The notes under the pieces: model-generated | Told to the model about the DNA's origin: nothing | Databases searched by the model: none | Seen by the model: the letters and a program-made list of their open reading frames with translations, nothing else | Assembly (NCBI GenBank): GCA_014380005.1 | Contig: JACMKT010000237.1 | Location: 1-64,000 of the forward strand | Source: Rhodospirillales bacterium | GTDB taxonomy: Bacteria; Pseudomonadota; Alphaproteobacteria; Rhodospirillales; Magnetospirillaceae | Reading direction: 5' to 3' | DNA length: 64,000 nt | Position numbers and translations under genes: made by a program | Part shown: piece by piece, positions 42,123 to 51,548 of the stretch | Layout: each line of letters starts with the position of its first letter | How positions within the stretch are numbered: the stretch's first letter is position 1

Positions 42123-42634
42123 CCGACAAAGACGTGATCGCCCGCATTCTGCGCGTGGACCAAGCCGGTGAACTGGGGGCCGTGCGCATCTATCAGGGCC
42201 AGCGCGCCGTGCTGGGCAAGGGCCGCCACGGCCCGCTGCTGGCGAAGATGGCCCAGCAGGAACAGCATCATCTGGACACGTTCAGCCGTTTGATCTCGCA
42301 GCGCCGGGTGCGCCCGACCGCGCTGGCGCCCCTGTGGCACGTGGCCGGTTTCGCCCTGGGTGCAGGCACCGCCTTGCTGGGCGAACGGGTCGCCATGGCC
42401 TGTACCGTGGCGGTGGAAGAAGCCATCGACGAGCATTACGCCGATCAGGCCAGGATGCTGGGCGAGGACGAGGCCGAACTGAAGGCCACCATCGAGACCT
42501 TCCGGGCCGAGGAACTGGAACACCGCGACATCGGCCTTGCCCATGAGGCGGAGAAAGCGCCGGGCTACCCCGTGCTATCCGCCGCCATCAAAACCGGCTG
42601 CCGGCTGGCCATCTGGCTGTCCGAGCGGGTGTGA
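42119..42634 (+). CDS. coq7: Coq7 5-demethoxyubiquinol hydroxylase
   Basis: The 171-residue di-iron ferritin-like protein hydroxylates 5-demethoxyubiquinol in ubiquinone synthesis. The iron ligands lie in DQAGELGAVRIYQGQ, KMAQQEQHHLDTF, VAVEEAIDEHYADQ and TFRAEELEHRDIGL. It begins MTDKDVIARILRV at an ATG overlapping the dsbB stop. Coupling of a quinone-using DsbB to a ubiquinone enzyme is a natural pairing. The shorter length matches bacterial Coq7. Confidence 0.92.
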   Translation: MTDKDVIARILRVDQAGELGAVRIYQGQRAVLGKGRHGPLLAKMAQQEQHHLDTFSRLISQRRVRPTALAPLWHVAGFALGAGTALLGERVAMACTVAVEEAIDEHYADQARMLGEDEAELKATIETFRAEELEHRDIGLAHEAEKAPGYPVLSAAIKTGCRLAIWLSERV

Positions 42635-42947
42635 CGGGGCCGACGTGTCCGCGCCATATGCCGCCTATCCGTCATGGCCGGGCTTGATCCACGGCTGTCT
42701 GGTTTAGCGGGAAATGGTGGATTTCTGGCATTGAGGTGCCATCCCCTCCGCCGTCATGCCCGTGCTTGACACGGGCATCCACGCGGTAGGGGCGAAAATT
42801 GTGCCAGATGGAACCACGTGGATACGCGTGTCAAGCCCGCGCATGACGATCTGGGGTGTGTCTGACTTAGGTGCTTCACAACCGGATTTGTTAAACCGGA
42901 CAGTCGTGGAACAAGTCCGGGCATGACGGCGGAGGGGATGGGGCCAG
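42635..42947. repeat. Nested REP/MITE-like palindromic element
   Basis: The outer arms 42739-42762 and 42918-42941 are exact 24-base reverse complements. Inside, GTCATGCCCGTGCTTGACAC-type sequence (42753-42772) is mirrored by GTGTCAAGCCCGCGCATGAC (42828-42847). A further fragment (GTCATGGCCGGGCTTGATCC) lies at 42671. These are alphaproteobacterial REP-like words. No gene is seen in the 313-base gap. Confidence 0.7.
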
Positions 42948-43355
42948 TTAAACCTTCGCCTTGGCGTCACCCAGCACGCGGATGATCTTGTCCTTCAGGG
43001 CGGGCGGCAGGACCGGTTTGGCCAGGAAGGCGCCGATGTCCAGATCCTTGGCGCGGGCCACCGTGGTGGCGTCGGTGTGGGCGGTCAGCATGATGACCGG
43101 GGTGTGCGAGACCGCCGGGATGGCGCGCAATTGCCGCACGAAGCCAAAGCCGTCCACCGGGCGCATCTGAATGTCGCAGATCACCAGATCAGGGGCCTCG
43201 CGGGTGACCGCTTCCACGCCGGAATTGCCGTCATGGGCTTCCAGCACGGTGCCGATGCCCAGATTGGACAGCATCTTTTTGACGATAGTACGGACAAATT
43301 CCTGGTCATCGATGACCAGGACCTTGAGCGACGCGAGATTCACGCCCTCGGCCAT
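42948..43355 (-). CDS. CheY-like stand-alone receiver protein
   Basis: The 135-residue single receiver domain starts with VLVIDDQEFVRTIVKKML. The phospho-acceptor Asp lies in PDLVICDIQMRPVDGFGFVR, and the Thr/Lys residues in PVIMLTAHTDA and FLAKPVLP. There is no output domain. It could regulate motility or a histidine kinase phosphorelay. It ends within a few bases of the REP-like element. Confidence 0.88.
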   Translation of the reverse strand: MAEGVNLASLKVLVIDDQEFVRTIVKKMLSNLGIGTVLEAHDGNSGVEAVTREAPDLVICDIQMRPVDGFGFVRQLRAIPAVSHTPVIMLTAHTDATTVARAKDLDIGAFLAKPVLPPALKDKIIRVLGDAKAKV

Positions 43356-43414
43356 GTTGAAGCCCCCCTCTTGTGCGTTCCCACCAGATGCTACCAGAAG
43401 TCGTCACAAAAGCA

Positions 43415-43441
43415 AAAGGGGAGGCGTTCGGCCTCCCCTTT
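43415..43441 (-). terminator. Intrinsic terminator downstream of iorB
   Basis: GGGGAGGC and GCCTCCCC pair around GTTCG, with an A/T extension of the stem to AAAGG-CCTTT. On the minus strand the stem is followed by TTTTGCTTTTG. It lies between the iorB stop (43464) and the receiver gene, so it should end the iorAB transcript. Confidence 0.8.
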
Positions 43442-43463
43442 CATTTTCAAGAATCTGCCCGCC

Positions 43464-44099
43464 TTATTGGTTCGCGGCCAATTTACGGCTGCCCTCGGCT
43501 TGGGCGCGGGCGGCTTCACGGCCCAGTTCGAACGCCTTTTGGTTGACCTCGACCATGGCCGGCTTGCGGGTGCGGAAGCGTCCGACGATCTGCTCTTCCA
43601 AATCCGAGGCCGGGAAGGGCAGGAAATCGGCGATGGCGCCCAGCATGATGGTGTTGATCAGGCGCAGATCGCCCAAGGACCGGGCGATGGCGCCGGCGTC
43701 GAAATCATACACGGTGACACCGGCGGCGCGCATGGTGGCGACCGGGTCCTCGGGGTATTTGAACAGGCCGGACGACACCACCGGCGGGACCAAGCGGATG
43801 GTGTTGACCATGGCGATGCCGCCGGGACGCAGCATGTCGGCCCAACGGGCGCCCTCGGCCACTTCGAAGGCGACCAGGATGTCGGCGGTGCCCGGGGTGA
43901 TCACCGGGGACCACACCTTCTTGCCGAAGCGCACATGGCTGGTGACCACGCCGCCGCGCTGGGCCATGCCGGCCACTTCCGACTTCTTGCAGTCATAGCC
44001 CTTGGCGATGGCGCCCTGGGCCAGGATTTCGGCGGCGGTCATGACGCCCTGGCCGCCGGTGCCGCAGACCAGGATGTTGGTGATGAGGTTGTCGCTCAT
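43464..44099 (-). CDS. iorB: Indolepyruvate ferredoxin oxidoreductase, beta subunit
   Basis: The 211-residue protein has the pyruvate/ketoisovalerate oxidoreductase gamma-type domain, starting NLITNILVCGTGGQGVMTAA with GGVVTSHVRFGKKVWSP. It pairs with IorA, encoded 10 bases upstream. IorAB oxidatively decarboxylates arylpyruvates to arylacetyl-CoA with ferredoxin. A terminator follows at 43415-43441. Confidence 0.88.
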   Translation of the reverse strand: MSDNLITNILVCGTGGQGVMTAAEILAQGAIAKGYDCKKSEVAGMAQRGGVVTSHVRFGKKVWSPVITPGTADILVAFEVAEGARWADMLRPGGIAMVNTIRLVPPVVSSGLFKYPEDPVATMRAAGVTVYDFDAGAIARSLGDLRLINTIMLGAIADFLPFPASDLEEQIVGRFRTRKPAMVEVNQKAFELGREAARAQAEGSRKLAANQ

Positions 44100-44109
44100 G
44101 ATTGTTCCT

Positions 44110-45963
44110 TCAGTCCACGGCCACCGGCTGGGCCGGCACGATGGCCTTGGGCCCGCACGATTCCACGCACATGTGGCAACCGGTGCACATGGCGGTGTCG
44201 ATGGTGGTGTATTTCTTGACGATGTCGGGGGCGGCGTCGCGCTTGATCACTTCGGTCTTCTTCACCGAAATGGCCGGGCAGCCCACATTGATGCAATTGC
44301 CGCAGCCGGTGCAGTCGTTGTCCACCACCAGATACGGGGTCAGCTTGCCGTAGAATTCCGACAGCACGCAAGGACGGTCGGTGATGATCACCGAGGGCTC
44401 GTGAATGTCGATTTCCTGGCGGATCAGCTTGAACAGCACCGGCAGCTTGTAGGGATCGACCTTGTGGATGCGCTCGGCCTTGACGCCCAGGGCCTCGACC
44501 AGTTGGGCGAAGTCCACCCGGGGGGTGTCCTCGCCGTGCAGACCCTTGCCGGTGCCGGCATGGTTCTGGCCGCCGGTCATGCCGGTGGTGCGGTTGTCCA
44601 GCAGCAGGGTGGTGACGTTGCCCCGGTTATAAACGATGTCCAGCAGGCCCTGCATGCCCATGTGCAGGAAGGTGGAATCGCCGATGACCGAGACGATGGC
44701 CTTGTCCTTGGTCTCTTCCGAACGCGCCTTGTCCATGCCCAGGGCGATGCCCATGGACGCACCCATGGAGATGGTGGTGTCCAAAGCGTTCCACGGGCTG
44801 CCGGCGCCCAGGGTGTAGCAGCCGATATCGCCCGAAATCTGCACCCGCTTGCGCAGGCGCGACAGGGTGTAATAGACGCCCATATGGGGGCAGGCCGGGC
44901 ACATGGTCGGCGGGCGCGGGAAGGGCTCGTATTTGGGATAGGTGGTGGTGGCCGGCGGCTCTTCGCCACGGAACTTGAACACCGCCGGGATCAGAATGTT
45001 GGGGGTCAGCTCGCCCAGGCGGGGCAGCAGATCCTTGCCGTGGATATCCTGCAGGCCGGCGGCCTTCAACTCGTTCTCCACCAGCGGCTCGGTCTCTTCC
45101 ACCACGATCAGGTGATCGACGGTGGCGCGGAACGCCTTGATGGCCTGGACCGGCACCGGATAGGTGAAGCCCATCTTGAACACCGGGGCGTCGGGGAAGC
45201 TTTCACGCACATGCATGAAGGCCGGGCCCGAGGTGACGAAGCCCACGCGCTTGTCCGTGCCCGCATCGATAACGTTCAGCACCGAGGCTTCTGCGGCCTT
45301 GCGCAGCTCGTCTTCGCGGGCGATCTGCTTGGGCAGCATGGCCTTGGCGTTGTTGGGTGTCATCACCCAGCGCTTGGCGGTGATGTCGAAGCCGGTGGTG
45401 GCGCGGTTGTTGCGCTCGCCCACGGTGACCAGCGCCTTCACATGACAGATTCGGGTGGTCAGGCGCAGCAGCACCGGAGTGTTGTACTGCTCCGAGATAT
45501 CGAAGGCGGCCTTGACCATGTCGAAGGCTTCCTGGCTGTCCGCCGGCTCCAGCACCGGGACATGGGCGAAGCGGCCCCAGAAGCGCGAATCCTGCTCGTT
45601 CTGCGACGACGACAGACCCACGTCATCGGCGATGGCGATGACCAGACCGCCGACCACGCCGGCCAGGGTCTGGGTCATGAAGGCGTCCGAGGCCACGTTC
45701 ATGCCCACATGCTTCATGGCGCAGAAAGCGCGGGCGCCCGACATGGAGGCACCGATGGCCACTTCCAACGAGACCTTCTCGTTCACAGACCACTCGGCAT
45801 ACAGATCGGGATAAAGCGCGATCTGCTCCAGCATCTCGGTGGACGGCGTGCCCGGATAGGCGGCGGCGACCTTGACCCCGGCCTCCCACACGCCCCGCGC
45901 GATGGCTTCGTTGCCCGAAAGCAGCAGGCGGCTGGCGGCCTTAGCCTGAACGGCAGCGGACAT
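44110..45963 (-). CDS. iorA: Indolepyruvate ferredoxin oxidoreductase, alpha subunit
   Basis: The 617-residue protein has the TPP-dependent pyruvate oxidoreductase domains (GNEAIARGVWEAGVKVAAAY, AYPGTPSTEM; GDIGCYTLGAGSPWNALDTT; VIGDSTFLHMG) and a C-terminal 2[4Fe-4S] ferredoxin region with DCTGCGNCINVGCPAISVKK and MCTGCHMCVESCGPKAI. All eight Cys ligands are present. It forms the catalytic subunit of IorAB. It lies next to paaK, which supports an aromatic amino acid breakdown role. Confidence 0.9.
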   Translation of the reverse strand: MSAAVQAKAASRLLLSGNEAIARGVWEAGVKVAAAYPGTPSTEMLEQIALYPDLYAEWSVNEKVSLEVAIGASMSGARAFCAMKHVGMNVASDAFMTQTLAGVVGGLVIAIADDVGLSSSQNEQDSRFWGRFAHVPVLEPADSQEAFDMVKAAFDISEQYNTPVLLRLTTRICHVKALVTVGERNNRATTGFDITAKRWVMTPNNAKAMLPKQIAREDELRKAAEASVLNVIDAGTDKRVGFVTSGPAFMHVRESFPDAPVFKMGFTYPVPVQAIKAFRATVDHLIVVEETEPLVENELKAAGLQDIHGKDLLPRLGELTPNILIPAVFKFRGEEPPATTTYPKYEPFPRPPTMCPACPHMGVYYTLSRLRKRVQISGDIGCYTLGAGSPWNALDTTISMGASMGIALGMDKARSEETKDKAIVSVIGDSTFLHMGMQGLLDIVYNRGNVTTLLLDNRTTGMTGGQNHAGTGKGLHGEDTPRVDFAQLVEALGVKAERIHKVDPYKLPVLFKLIRQEIDIHEPSVIITDRPCVLSEFYGKLTPYLVVDNDCTGCGNCINVGCPAISVKKTEVIKRDAAPDIVKKYTTIDTAMCTGCHMCVESCGPKAIVPAQPVAVD

Positions 45964-46086
45964 GGATTCCTCACCTCGTCGTGATTTTTCGATTCTTTAG
46001 TTTCCTGGCGCGGGTGTGCCCCCGCGAAGGGGCTAGAACGTAACATCTTTGGGGGAGGGTTCGGAAGGGGGATGCGTGCCGTGGGC

Positions 46087-46956
46087 TCAGCCCGTGCGGC
46101 GGAACGCCCAGTATAGACTGGGACTGGCGAAGGCTATTCCGCTGCCCAGTCCTGCTTCACTTAAACCGGCATGGGCGGCGAGGGCACGCAGATGCGCCTT
46201 GCTGCGGCAATACCGGCGGGTGCCGCCGAATGTGATTCCGGTGCCCATGTGGTCAGGGGCGGAATAGTCGCTGAATAGCAGAAGGCCACCGGGTCGCAAC
46301 GCCGTGGCGCAGGCGGTCATGAATGGGGCGAGGTCGGCCAGATAATAGGCTGCGCCCATGCAGACGATGATATCGGCGCTGGCGGGTTTGGCGGTCAACG
46401 TCGTAACCATGTCGGCTTCGATCACCTGATCGTAAAGACCGCTAGCCTGGGCGCGGGTGGCCATGGTGGACGAGATGTCGATGCCGATCAGCGTGCCGGC
46501 ATAGGGCTTCAGGGCGGGAGCGGCCAATCCTGAACCGCACGCAGCGTCGATCAGGGTTCCGCCGCTGCACTGGGCCAGCCACTCGGGCGCGAATTCCATG
46601 AACGCGGCCACGGTATCGCGATGAATGGAAATATGGTCGTAGTCGTAAGTGGCGTATTCCGCCTCGGTCTGCTGGATTTCGGCACTTAGCCCGGATGCTG
46701 GGCGAAGGCAGCGGTGGAAGTATTCTATGGACAATTCGCGGTCGCCCAAGCGCCAATAAAGGATGGCAAGGGTTTGAAAGAATCTATAGCCCCCCTCCGT
46801 TTCCCCCAAATGCTCGCCCATGGCATCGATGGCGTCCTCCAGATCGCCATCGGGCGCGACCCAGGCGCTCCATTTGGCGAAGGTGGGCAGCAAGTTCTCC
46901 AGGGGGGTGCGGGACGCGATTTCAAGCGCAGCAGTTGCTTCGTGAGGATTTCGCAT
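46087..46956 (-). CDS. SAM-dependent methyltransferase with helical N-terminal extension
   Basis: The 289-residue product has a class I methyltransferase core: DAACGSGLAAPALKPYAGTL (motif I), IGIDISSTMATRAQASGLYD, ADIIVCMGAAYYLADLAPFM and ALRPGGLLLFSDYSAPDHMG. The first 120 residues are helical (LENLLPTFAKWSAWVAPDGD), possibly TPR-like. The ATG at 46956 follows GGAAGGAATAA, and lies five bases after the paaK stop, so it is likely an operon member. The substrate is unknown. A longer open frame upstream is a shadow of paaK. Confidence 0.75.
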   Translation of the reverse strand: MRNPHEATAALEIASRTPLENLLPTFAKWSAWVAPDGDLEDAIDAMGEHLGETEGGYRFFQTLAILYWRLGDRELSIEYFHRCLRPASGLSAEIQQTEAEYATYDYDHISIHRDTVAAFMEFAPEWLAQCSGGTLIDAACGSGLAAPALKPYAGTLIGIDISSTMATRAQASGLYDQVIEADMVTTLTAKPASADIIVCMGAAYYLADLAPFMTACATALRPGGLLLFSDYSAPDHMGTGITFGGTRRYCRSKAHLRALAAHAGLSEAGLGSGIAFASPSLYWAFRRTG

Positions 46957-46961
46957 GCGTT

Positions 46962-48263
46962 TTATTCCTTCCGCAAATCCCGCACCCGCACCGCCTTGCC
47001 CTGGCTGCGCGGCACCTCGTCCGGCAGTCGGATCACCACTTCGCATGACACGCCGCACATGCTTTTGATGTGGTGGCGGACGTGGTGGGCCAGCACTTTG
47101 CGTGAGGCCTCGTCGCCCGTTTCGGCGGCTTCGGCTTCCACGGTCAGATGGTCCATGCTGCCTTGGCGCGAGACCACCAGTTGGTAATGGGGTGACAGGC
47201 CGGGGAAGCCCACCAGCACTGCTTCGATTTGGCTGGGGTACAGGTTCACGCCGCGGATGATCAGCATGTCGTCGTTGCGCCCGGTCACCCGCAGGATGCG
47301 CACATGGGTGCGGCCGCAACGGCAGGGCTCGGTGGTCAGCCGGGTGATGTCGCGGGTGCGGTAGCGGATCATGGGCAGGCCGCGCTTGGTCAGGGTGGTG
47401 ATGACCAATTCGCCGGCTTCGCCCATGGGCAGGGGCTCCTGGGTTTCGGGATCGATGATCTCGAACAGGAAATGATCTTCCCAGCCGTGCAGGCCCAGGC
47501 GGTCGGGGCATTCCATGGCGACGCCCGGCCCCATGATCTCGGACAGGCCGTAGGAATCCATGGATTTGACGCCCAGGCGGCGGTCCAGTTCGGCGCGCAT
47601 GGTCTCGGACCACGGCTCGGCGCCGAAAATGCCCACGCGCAATGTGCCGGTGGCAAGGTCCACGCCCATGCGCTCGGCCATTTCCGCCAAATTCAGCGCA
47701 TAGGACGGGGTGGCGTTCAGCACGGTGGCGCCGAAATCCTGGATCAGGGCGATCTGGCGCTCGGTCTGGCCGCCTGAGACGGGGACCACCGTGCAGCCCA
47801 GCCGCTCGGCGCCGTAATGGAAGCCCAAGCCGCCGGTGAACAGGCCGTAGCCCAAGGCATTGTGCATGATGTCGCCGGGCCGCACCCCGGCGCAGGCCAG
47901 GGAACGGGCGATCAGATCGGCCCAGCGGTCGATATCGTCCTGGGTATAGCCCACCAATGTGGGCTTGCCGGTGGTGCCGGAACTGGCATGCAGGCGGACC
48001 AATTCCTCACGCGGGACGGCGAACAGGCCGAAGGGGTAGTTGTCGCGCAGATCGGACTTCACCGTGAAGGGAAAGCGCGCCAAATCCTCCAGATGGACCA
48101 GATCGTCGGGGGTTACACCTTTGGCGTCGAACGCGGCGCGGGTGTGGGGCACGTTGGCATAGGCATGGGCCAGAGTCTGCTTCAACCGCTCCAATTGCAG
48201 GCGCTTCAGCGCCGCGCGGTCCATGCGCTCGATCTCGGGCGCATACATGAAACTGGCCGTCAT
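46962..48263 (-). CDS. paaK: Phenylacetate-CoA ligase
   Basis: The 433-residue adenylate-forming enzyme activates phenylacetate (or a related arylacetate) to its CoA ester. Motifs are LHASSGTTGKPTLVGYTQDD (A3), NALGYGLFTGGLGFHYGAER, SYGLSEIMGPGVAMECPDRL, and RYRTRDITRLTTEPCRCGRT, with LRVTGRNDDMLIIRGVNLYP typical of PaaK. It lies close to iorAB: the two together can handle arylacetates both from arylpyruvates and from free acid. The start ATG 48263 has no strong alternative. Confidence 0.9.
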   Translation of the reverse strand: MTASFMYAPEIERMDRAALKRLQLERLKQTLAHAYANVPHTRAAFDAKGVTPDDLVHLEDLARFPFTVKSDLRDNYPFGLFAVPREELVRLHASSGTTGKPTLVGYTQDDIDRWADLIARSLACAGVRPGDIMHNALGYGLFTGGLGFHYGAERLGCTVVPVSGGQTERQIALIQDFGATVLNATPSYALNLAEMAERMGVDLATGTLRVGIFGAEPWSETMRAELDRRLGVKSMDSYGLSEIMGPGVAMECPDRLGLHGWEDHFLFEIIDPETQEPLPMGEAGELVITTLTKRGLPMIRYRTRDITRLTTEPCRCGRTHVRILRVTGRNDDMLIIRGVNLYPSQIEAVLVGFPGLSPHYQLVVSRQGSMDHLTVEAEAAETGDEASRKVLAHHVRHHIKSMCGVSCEVVIRLPDEVPRSQGKAVRVRDLRKE

Positions 48264-48344
48264 CGTGCTCTCCCCCTTTGCCCCGCTCTTATGGCGGATG
48301 GGGGATTTACCTCTTATTGGCGGGGTATGGCAATGGGGGGCGCT

Positions 48345-49088
48345 TTAAGGCGCGATCAGCCCCTGGGTGATCGCCTTGGCAATGGCTTGGGCCGTGGTCG
48401 CCGTGCCCAGCTTTTCGCGGGCGGAACGCAGGGCGCCGGCCACGTCGGGTTCGGGGCGGTGGATGCGGCCCGAGATTTCCCACAGGGAATGGCCGTGGGC
48501 GATGCCGGTCAGGCATTGGCGCTCGATGGCCGACAATTCGTCTTCCGGGGTTTCCACGTCCAGCAGCCGTTCCACCGCCGTGTGGTAATAGACCGCCAAC
48601 AGCTTCAGCTTGGCCTGGGCGCCCATGACCTCCTGCAATTCGGCGACGGAGGAAAAGGCGTAGGACAGCACGGCGATGCAGCCCTCGGCGGTGTGGAACG
48701 GGATGGTGAAGCCGTCGCGGATGCCGAAATCGGCGGCCTCGGCGAACAGTTTTTGCTGGGCTGGGGACAACCCGCCCGGGCGGGTGGCAAGGTGGCGCCA
48801 CGAGAAAGGCAGGTGGCTGCGCTGGGCCTCCAGCACCACCGGGTCGATGAACTGGTAGCGGTTGGCGAAATAATGGGCCGTCCATTCCGCCGGGTACGAG
48901 CTGTCGATATAGGGCTGCTCCAGGCCGGGCCGGGAATTGCCGTACAGGTAATAGCTGACATGGGCCTGGGCGGCGAAATGGGACAGTGCCGTCTGGGCCG
49001 AAGGAATGTCCTTGGCCCATAACAGCTGAGAGGTCAGTCCGGCGACCCAGTCGTCCAACAGCGCGACTCCCATACTTCGCCAAATCAT
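48345..49088 (-). CDS. LuxR-family solo regulator with autoinducer-binding domain
   Basis: A 247-residue protein with an N-terminal autoinducer-binding domain, including the aromatic W/Y/D pattern YPAEWTAHYFANRYQFIDPV, and a C-terminal helix-turn-helix (LSAIERQCLTGIAHGHSLWE, then ISGRIHRPEPDVAGALRSAR). No luxI synthase is adjacent, so it is a LuxR solo. It may respond to exogenous homoserine lactones or to an arylacyl ligand, given PaaK and IorAB next door, but this is inference. ATG 49073 is an alternative start. Confidence 0.8.
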   Translation of the reverse strand: MIWRSMGVALLDDWVAGLTSQLLWAKDIPSAQTALSHFAAQAHVSYYLYGNSRPGLEQPYIDSSYPAEWTAHYFANRYQFIDPVVLEAQRSHLPFSWRHLATRPGGLSPAQQKLFAEAADFGIRDGFTIPFHTAEGCIAVLSYAFSSVAELQEVMGAQAKLKLLAVYYHTAVERLLDVETPEDELSAIERQCLTGIAHGHSLWEISGRIHRPEPDVAGALRSAREKLGTATTAQAIAKAITQGLIAP

Positions 49089-49146
49089 AAAATGGCTAGG
49101 GGAAGCTTACGCGCGTTTGGCGAGTCCGCCTAGTCGGGTGAACACC

Positions 49147-50607
49147 CTATGCCAAACCTCCCATGCAGACATATTTGACTTCCAGGAATTCCTCGATGCC
49201 GTAGGAACTGCCTTCGCGGCCGATGCCGGATTCCTTCATGCCGCCGAACGGCGCCACTTCCGTGGAGATAATGCCTTCGTTGACGCCGACGATGCCGTAT
49301 TCCAGTGCCGACGATACCCGCCAGCAGCGGCCCACGTCGCGGGTATAGAAATAAGCGGCTAGGCCGAATTCCGTATCGTTGGCCTGCCTTACCGCTTCCG
49401 CCTCGGTTTCGAATTTGAACAGGGGCGCCACCGGGCCGAAGGTCTCTTCCCGGGCGCACAGCATGTCGGGGGTGACGCCGGTCAGGATGGTGGGTTCAAA
49501 GAAGGTGCCGCCCAGGGCGTGGCGCTTGCCGCCCAGCATCACCTTGGCGCCCTTGCTCAGGGCGTCGGCGATGTGGCGTTCCACCTTGTCCACCGCCTGG
49601 GTGTTGATCAGCGGGCCTTGCTGGGTCTCGCCCTTGAGGCCCGGTCCCACCACCAGCTTCTTCACCGCTTCGGCCAGCTTGGCGGCGAAAGCGTCGTAGA
49701 TGCCGGCCTGGACCAGAATGCGGTTGGCGCAGACGCAGGTCTGGCCGGTGTTGCGGAATTTGGACGCCAGGGCGCCGGTCACCGCCGCATCCACATCGGC
49801 ATCGTCGAACACGATGAAGGGGGCGTTGCCGCCCAATTCGAAACTGACCTTCTTCATGGTGCCGGCGCATTGCTTCATGAGCAGCTTGCCCACCTCGGTA
49901 GAGCCGGTGAAGCTGAGCTTGCGGACGATGGGGTTGGCGGTCAGTTCACCGCCCACGGCCACGTAATCGGCGGTGGGCAGGATGTTGAAGACGCCCGCCG
50001 GAATGCCGGCACGCTCGGCCAGTTCGGCCAGGGCCAGGGCGGATAGGGGCGTGTCCTCGCCCGGCTTGACCACCACGGTGCAGCCCGCCGCCAGGGCCGG
50101 GGCGCATTTGCGGGTGATCATGGCATTGGGGAAGTTCCACGGGGTGATGGCGGCGACCACGCCCACCGGTTCCTTGGTCACCAGAATGCGGCGGCCCGGA
50201 GCGTTCTCGGGGATGATGTCGCCGTTCACCCGCTTGGCTTCCTCGGCATACCACTCGATGAAGGCGGCGCCGTAGACCACTTCACCCTTGGACTCGGCCA
50301 GCGGTTTACCTTGTTCAGCCGTCATGATGATTGCCAGATCGTCGCCGGCGGCCAGGATCAGCTCGAACCACTTCTTCAGGACGCTCGCGCGGTCCTTGGC
50401 GGTGCGGGCGCGCCATGCGGGCAAAGCGCGGTTGGCGGCGTCGATGGCGCGGCGGGTTTCCGTGGCACCCAGCGAGGCCACCTGGGTAATGATGGAGCCA
50501 TCCGCCGGATTGGACACCGCGAAAGACGCACCGGAATCCGCATGGATCCACTTGCCGTCCACATAGGCCTGGCTGCGCAGCAGCGTGGGATCACGAAGGT
50601 CTAGCAT
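49147..50607 (-). CDS. gabD: Succinate-semialdehyde dehydrogenase (NAD(P)+)
   Basis: A 486-residue aldehyde dehydrogenase of the GabD type. The catalytic Cys lies in [20 protein letters not shown] and the catalytic Glu in [20 protein letters not shown]. The cofactor region reads [20 protein letters not shown]. The C-terminus ([20 protein letters not shown]) is the usual GabD ending. It oxidises succinate semialdehyde to succinate in the GABA shunt or aromatic breakdown. Confidence 0.9.
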   Translation of the reverse strand: MLDLRDPTLLRSQAYVDGKWIHADSGASFAVSNPADGSIITQVASLGATETRRAIDAANRALPAWRARTAKDRASVLKKWFELILAAGDDLAIIMTAEQGKPLAESKGEVVYGAAFIEWYAEEAKRVNGDIIPENAPGRRILVTKEPVGVVAAITPWNFPNAMITRKCAPALAAGCTVVVKPGEDTPLSALALAELAERAGIPAGVFNILPTADYVAVGGELTANPIVRKLSFTGSTEVGKLLMKQCAGTMKKVSFELGGNAPFIVFDDADVDAAVTGALASKFRNTGQTCVCANRILVQAGIYDAFAAKLAEAVKKLVVGPGLKGETQQGPLINTQAVDKVERHIADALSKGAKVMLGGKRHALGGTFFEPTILTGVTPDMLCAREETFGPVAPLFKFETEAEAVRQANDTEFGLAAYFYTRDVGRCWRVSSALEYGIVGVNEGIISTEVAPFGGMKESGIGREGSSYGIEEFLEVKYVCMGGLA

Positions 50608-50682
50608 GGCGTCGTTTCCTTAGGCGAAGGCGTTTATCCAGATATACTCAGGTCCACCCCCAACGGAAAGGCCTTCGCCGCC

Positions 50683-51534
50683 ATGCCCAGCACTCTCCTC
50701 GGCCCGCGTTCGCTCTATCTGCCCATCGCCGGCCACGAGGTACATGTCACCGAATGGGGCGACCGCGACGCCCCGGCCCTGGTCATGTGGCATGGGCTGG
50801 CCCGCGTCGGGCGCGATTTCGACACCATCGCCCGCCAATTGGCCCCCATGTTCCACATCATCTGCCCCGATACCATCGGGCGCGGCCTGTCCAGCTGGTC
50901 CAAGAACCCGCAGGATGATTACACCGTGCCGGCCTATTGCGGCCATGCGGTGGAATTGCTGGACCAATTGGGGCTGGATAAGGTGCGCTGGGTCGGCACC
51001 TCCATGGGCGGCATCATCGGCATGGCCCTGGCCGGGACCAAGGAAACCGCCGGGCGCATTGACCGGCTGGTGATCAACGATGTGGGGCCGGAACTGAACA
51101 AGCCGGCGGTGGAGCGCATCAAGGCCTATGTCACCATGGTGCCGGAATTCGCCACAATGGCCCAGTTCGAGGGCTTCCTGCGGCTGGCCTATGCGCCGTT
51201 CGGCAAGCTGACCGACGCGGAATGGCGGGTCATGGCCGAAACCTCGCTGCGGCGGCGCGACAACGGCAGCTATTCATCCCATTACGATCCGGCGGTGATG
51301 ACCGTGTTCGCCGAACACATTGATGAGTTCGACATGTGGGACATCTACGATGCCATCACCTGCCCGACTCTGCTGGTGCGGGGGGCGGAGTCTGATCTGT
51401 TGCTGGCCGACGTGGCGCTGAAAATGACCCAACGCGGCCCGAGCCCGGCCTTGGTCACGGTGCCGGGCTGCGGCCATGCGCCGGCGTTGAATACGTCGGA
51501 TCAGATTGCGGTGCTGAAGGGGTTCTTGGCGTAG
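50683..51534 (+). CDS. Alpha/beta-fold hydrolase
   Basis: A 283-residue hydrolase. The nucleophile elbow is WVGTSMGGIIGMALAG (Ser in GTSMGG), the oxyanion motif LVMWHGLARVGRDFD, and the catalytic His is near VPGCGHAPALNTS. The acid residue is likely in LLVRGAESDLLLAD. The substrate is unknown. It is divergent from gabD, 75 bases apart, and could share a promoter region. Confidence 0.85.
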   Translation: MPSTLLGPRSLYLPIAGHEVHVTEWGDRDAPALVMWHGLARVGRDFDTIARQLAPMFHIICPDTIGRGLSSWSKNPQDDYTVPAYCGHAVELLDQLGLDKVRWVGTSMGGIIGMALAGTKETAGRIDRLVINDVGPELNKPAVERIKAYVTMVPEFATMAQFEGFLRLAYAPFGKLTDAEWRVMAETSLRRRDNGSYSSHYDPAVMTVFAEHIDEFDMWDIYDAITCPTLLVRGAESDLLLADVALKMTQRGPSPALVTVPGCGHAPALNTSDQIAVLKGFLA

Positions 51535-51548
51535 GGGGGAGGGGAAAT

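Noticed and set aside
41282-42634. 450-residue plus-strand frame as one protein
   Set aside because: It crosses meaB antisense and dsbB; only its last 171 residues (Coq7) are real.
46087-47613. 508-residue minus-strand frame as a single gene
   Set aside because: Its first half lies inside paaK in another frame and has no family likeness; only the portion from ATG 46956 encodes the methyltransferase.
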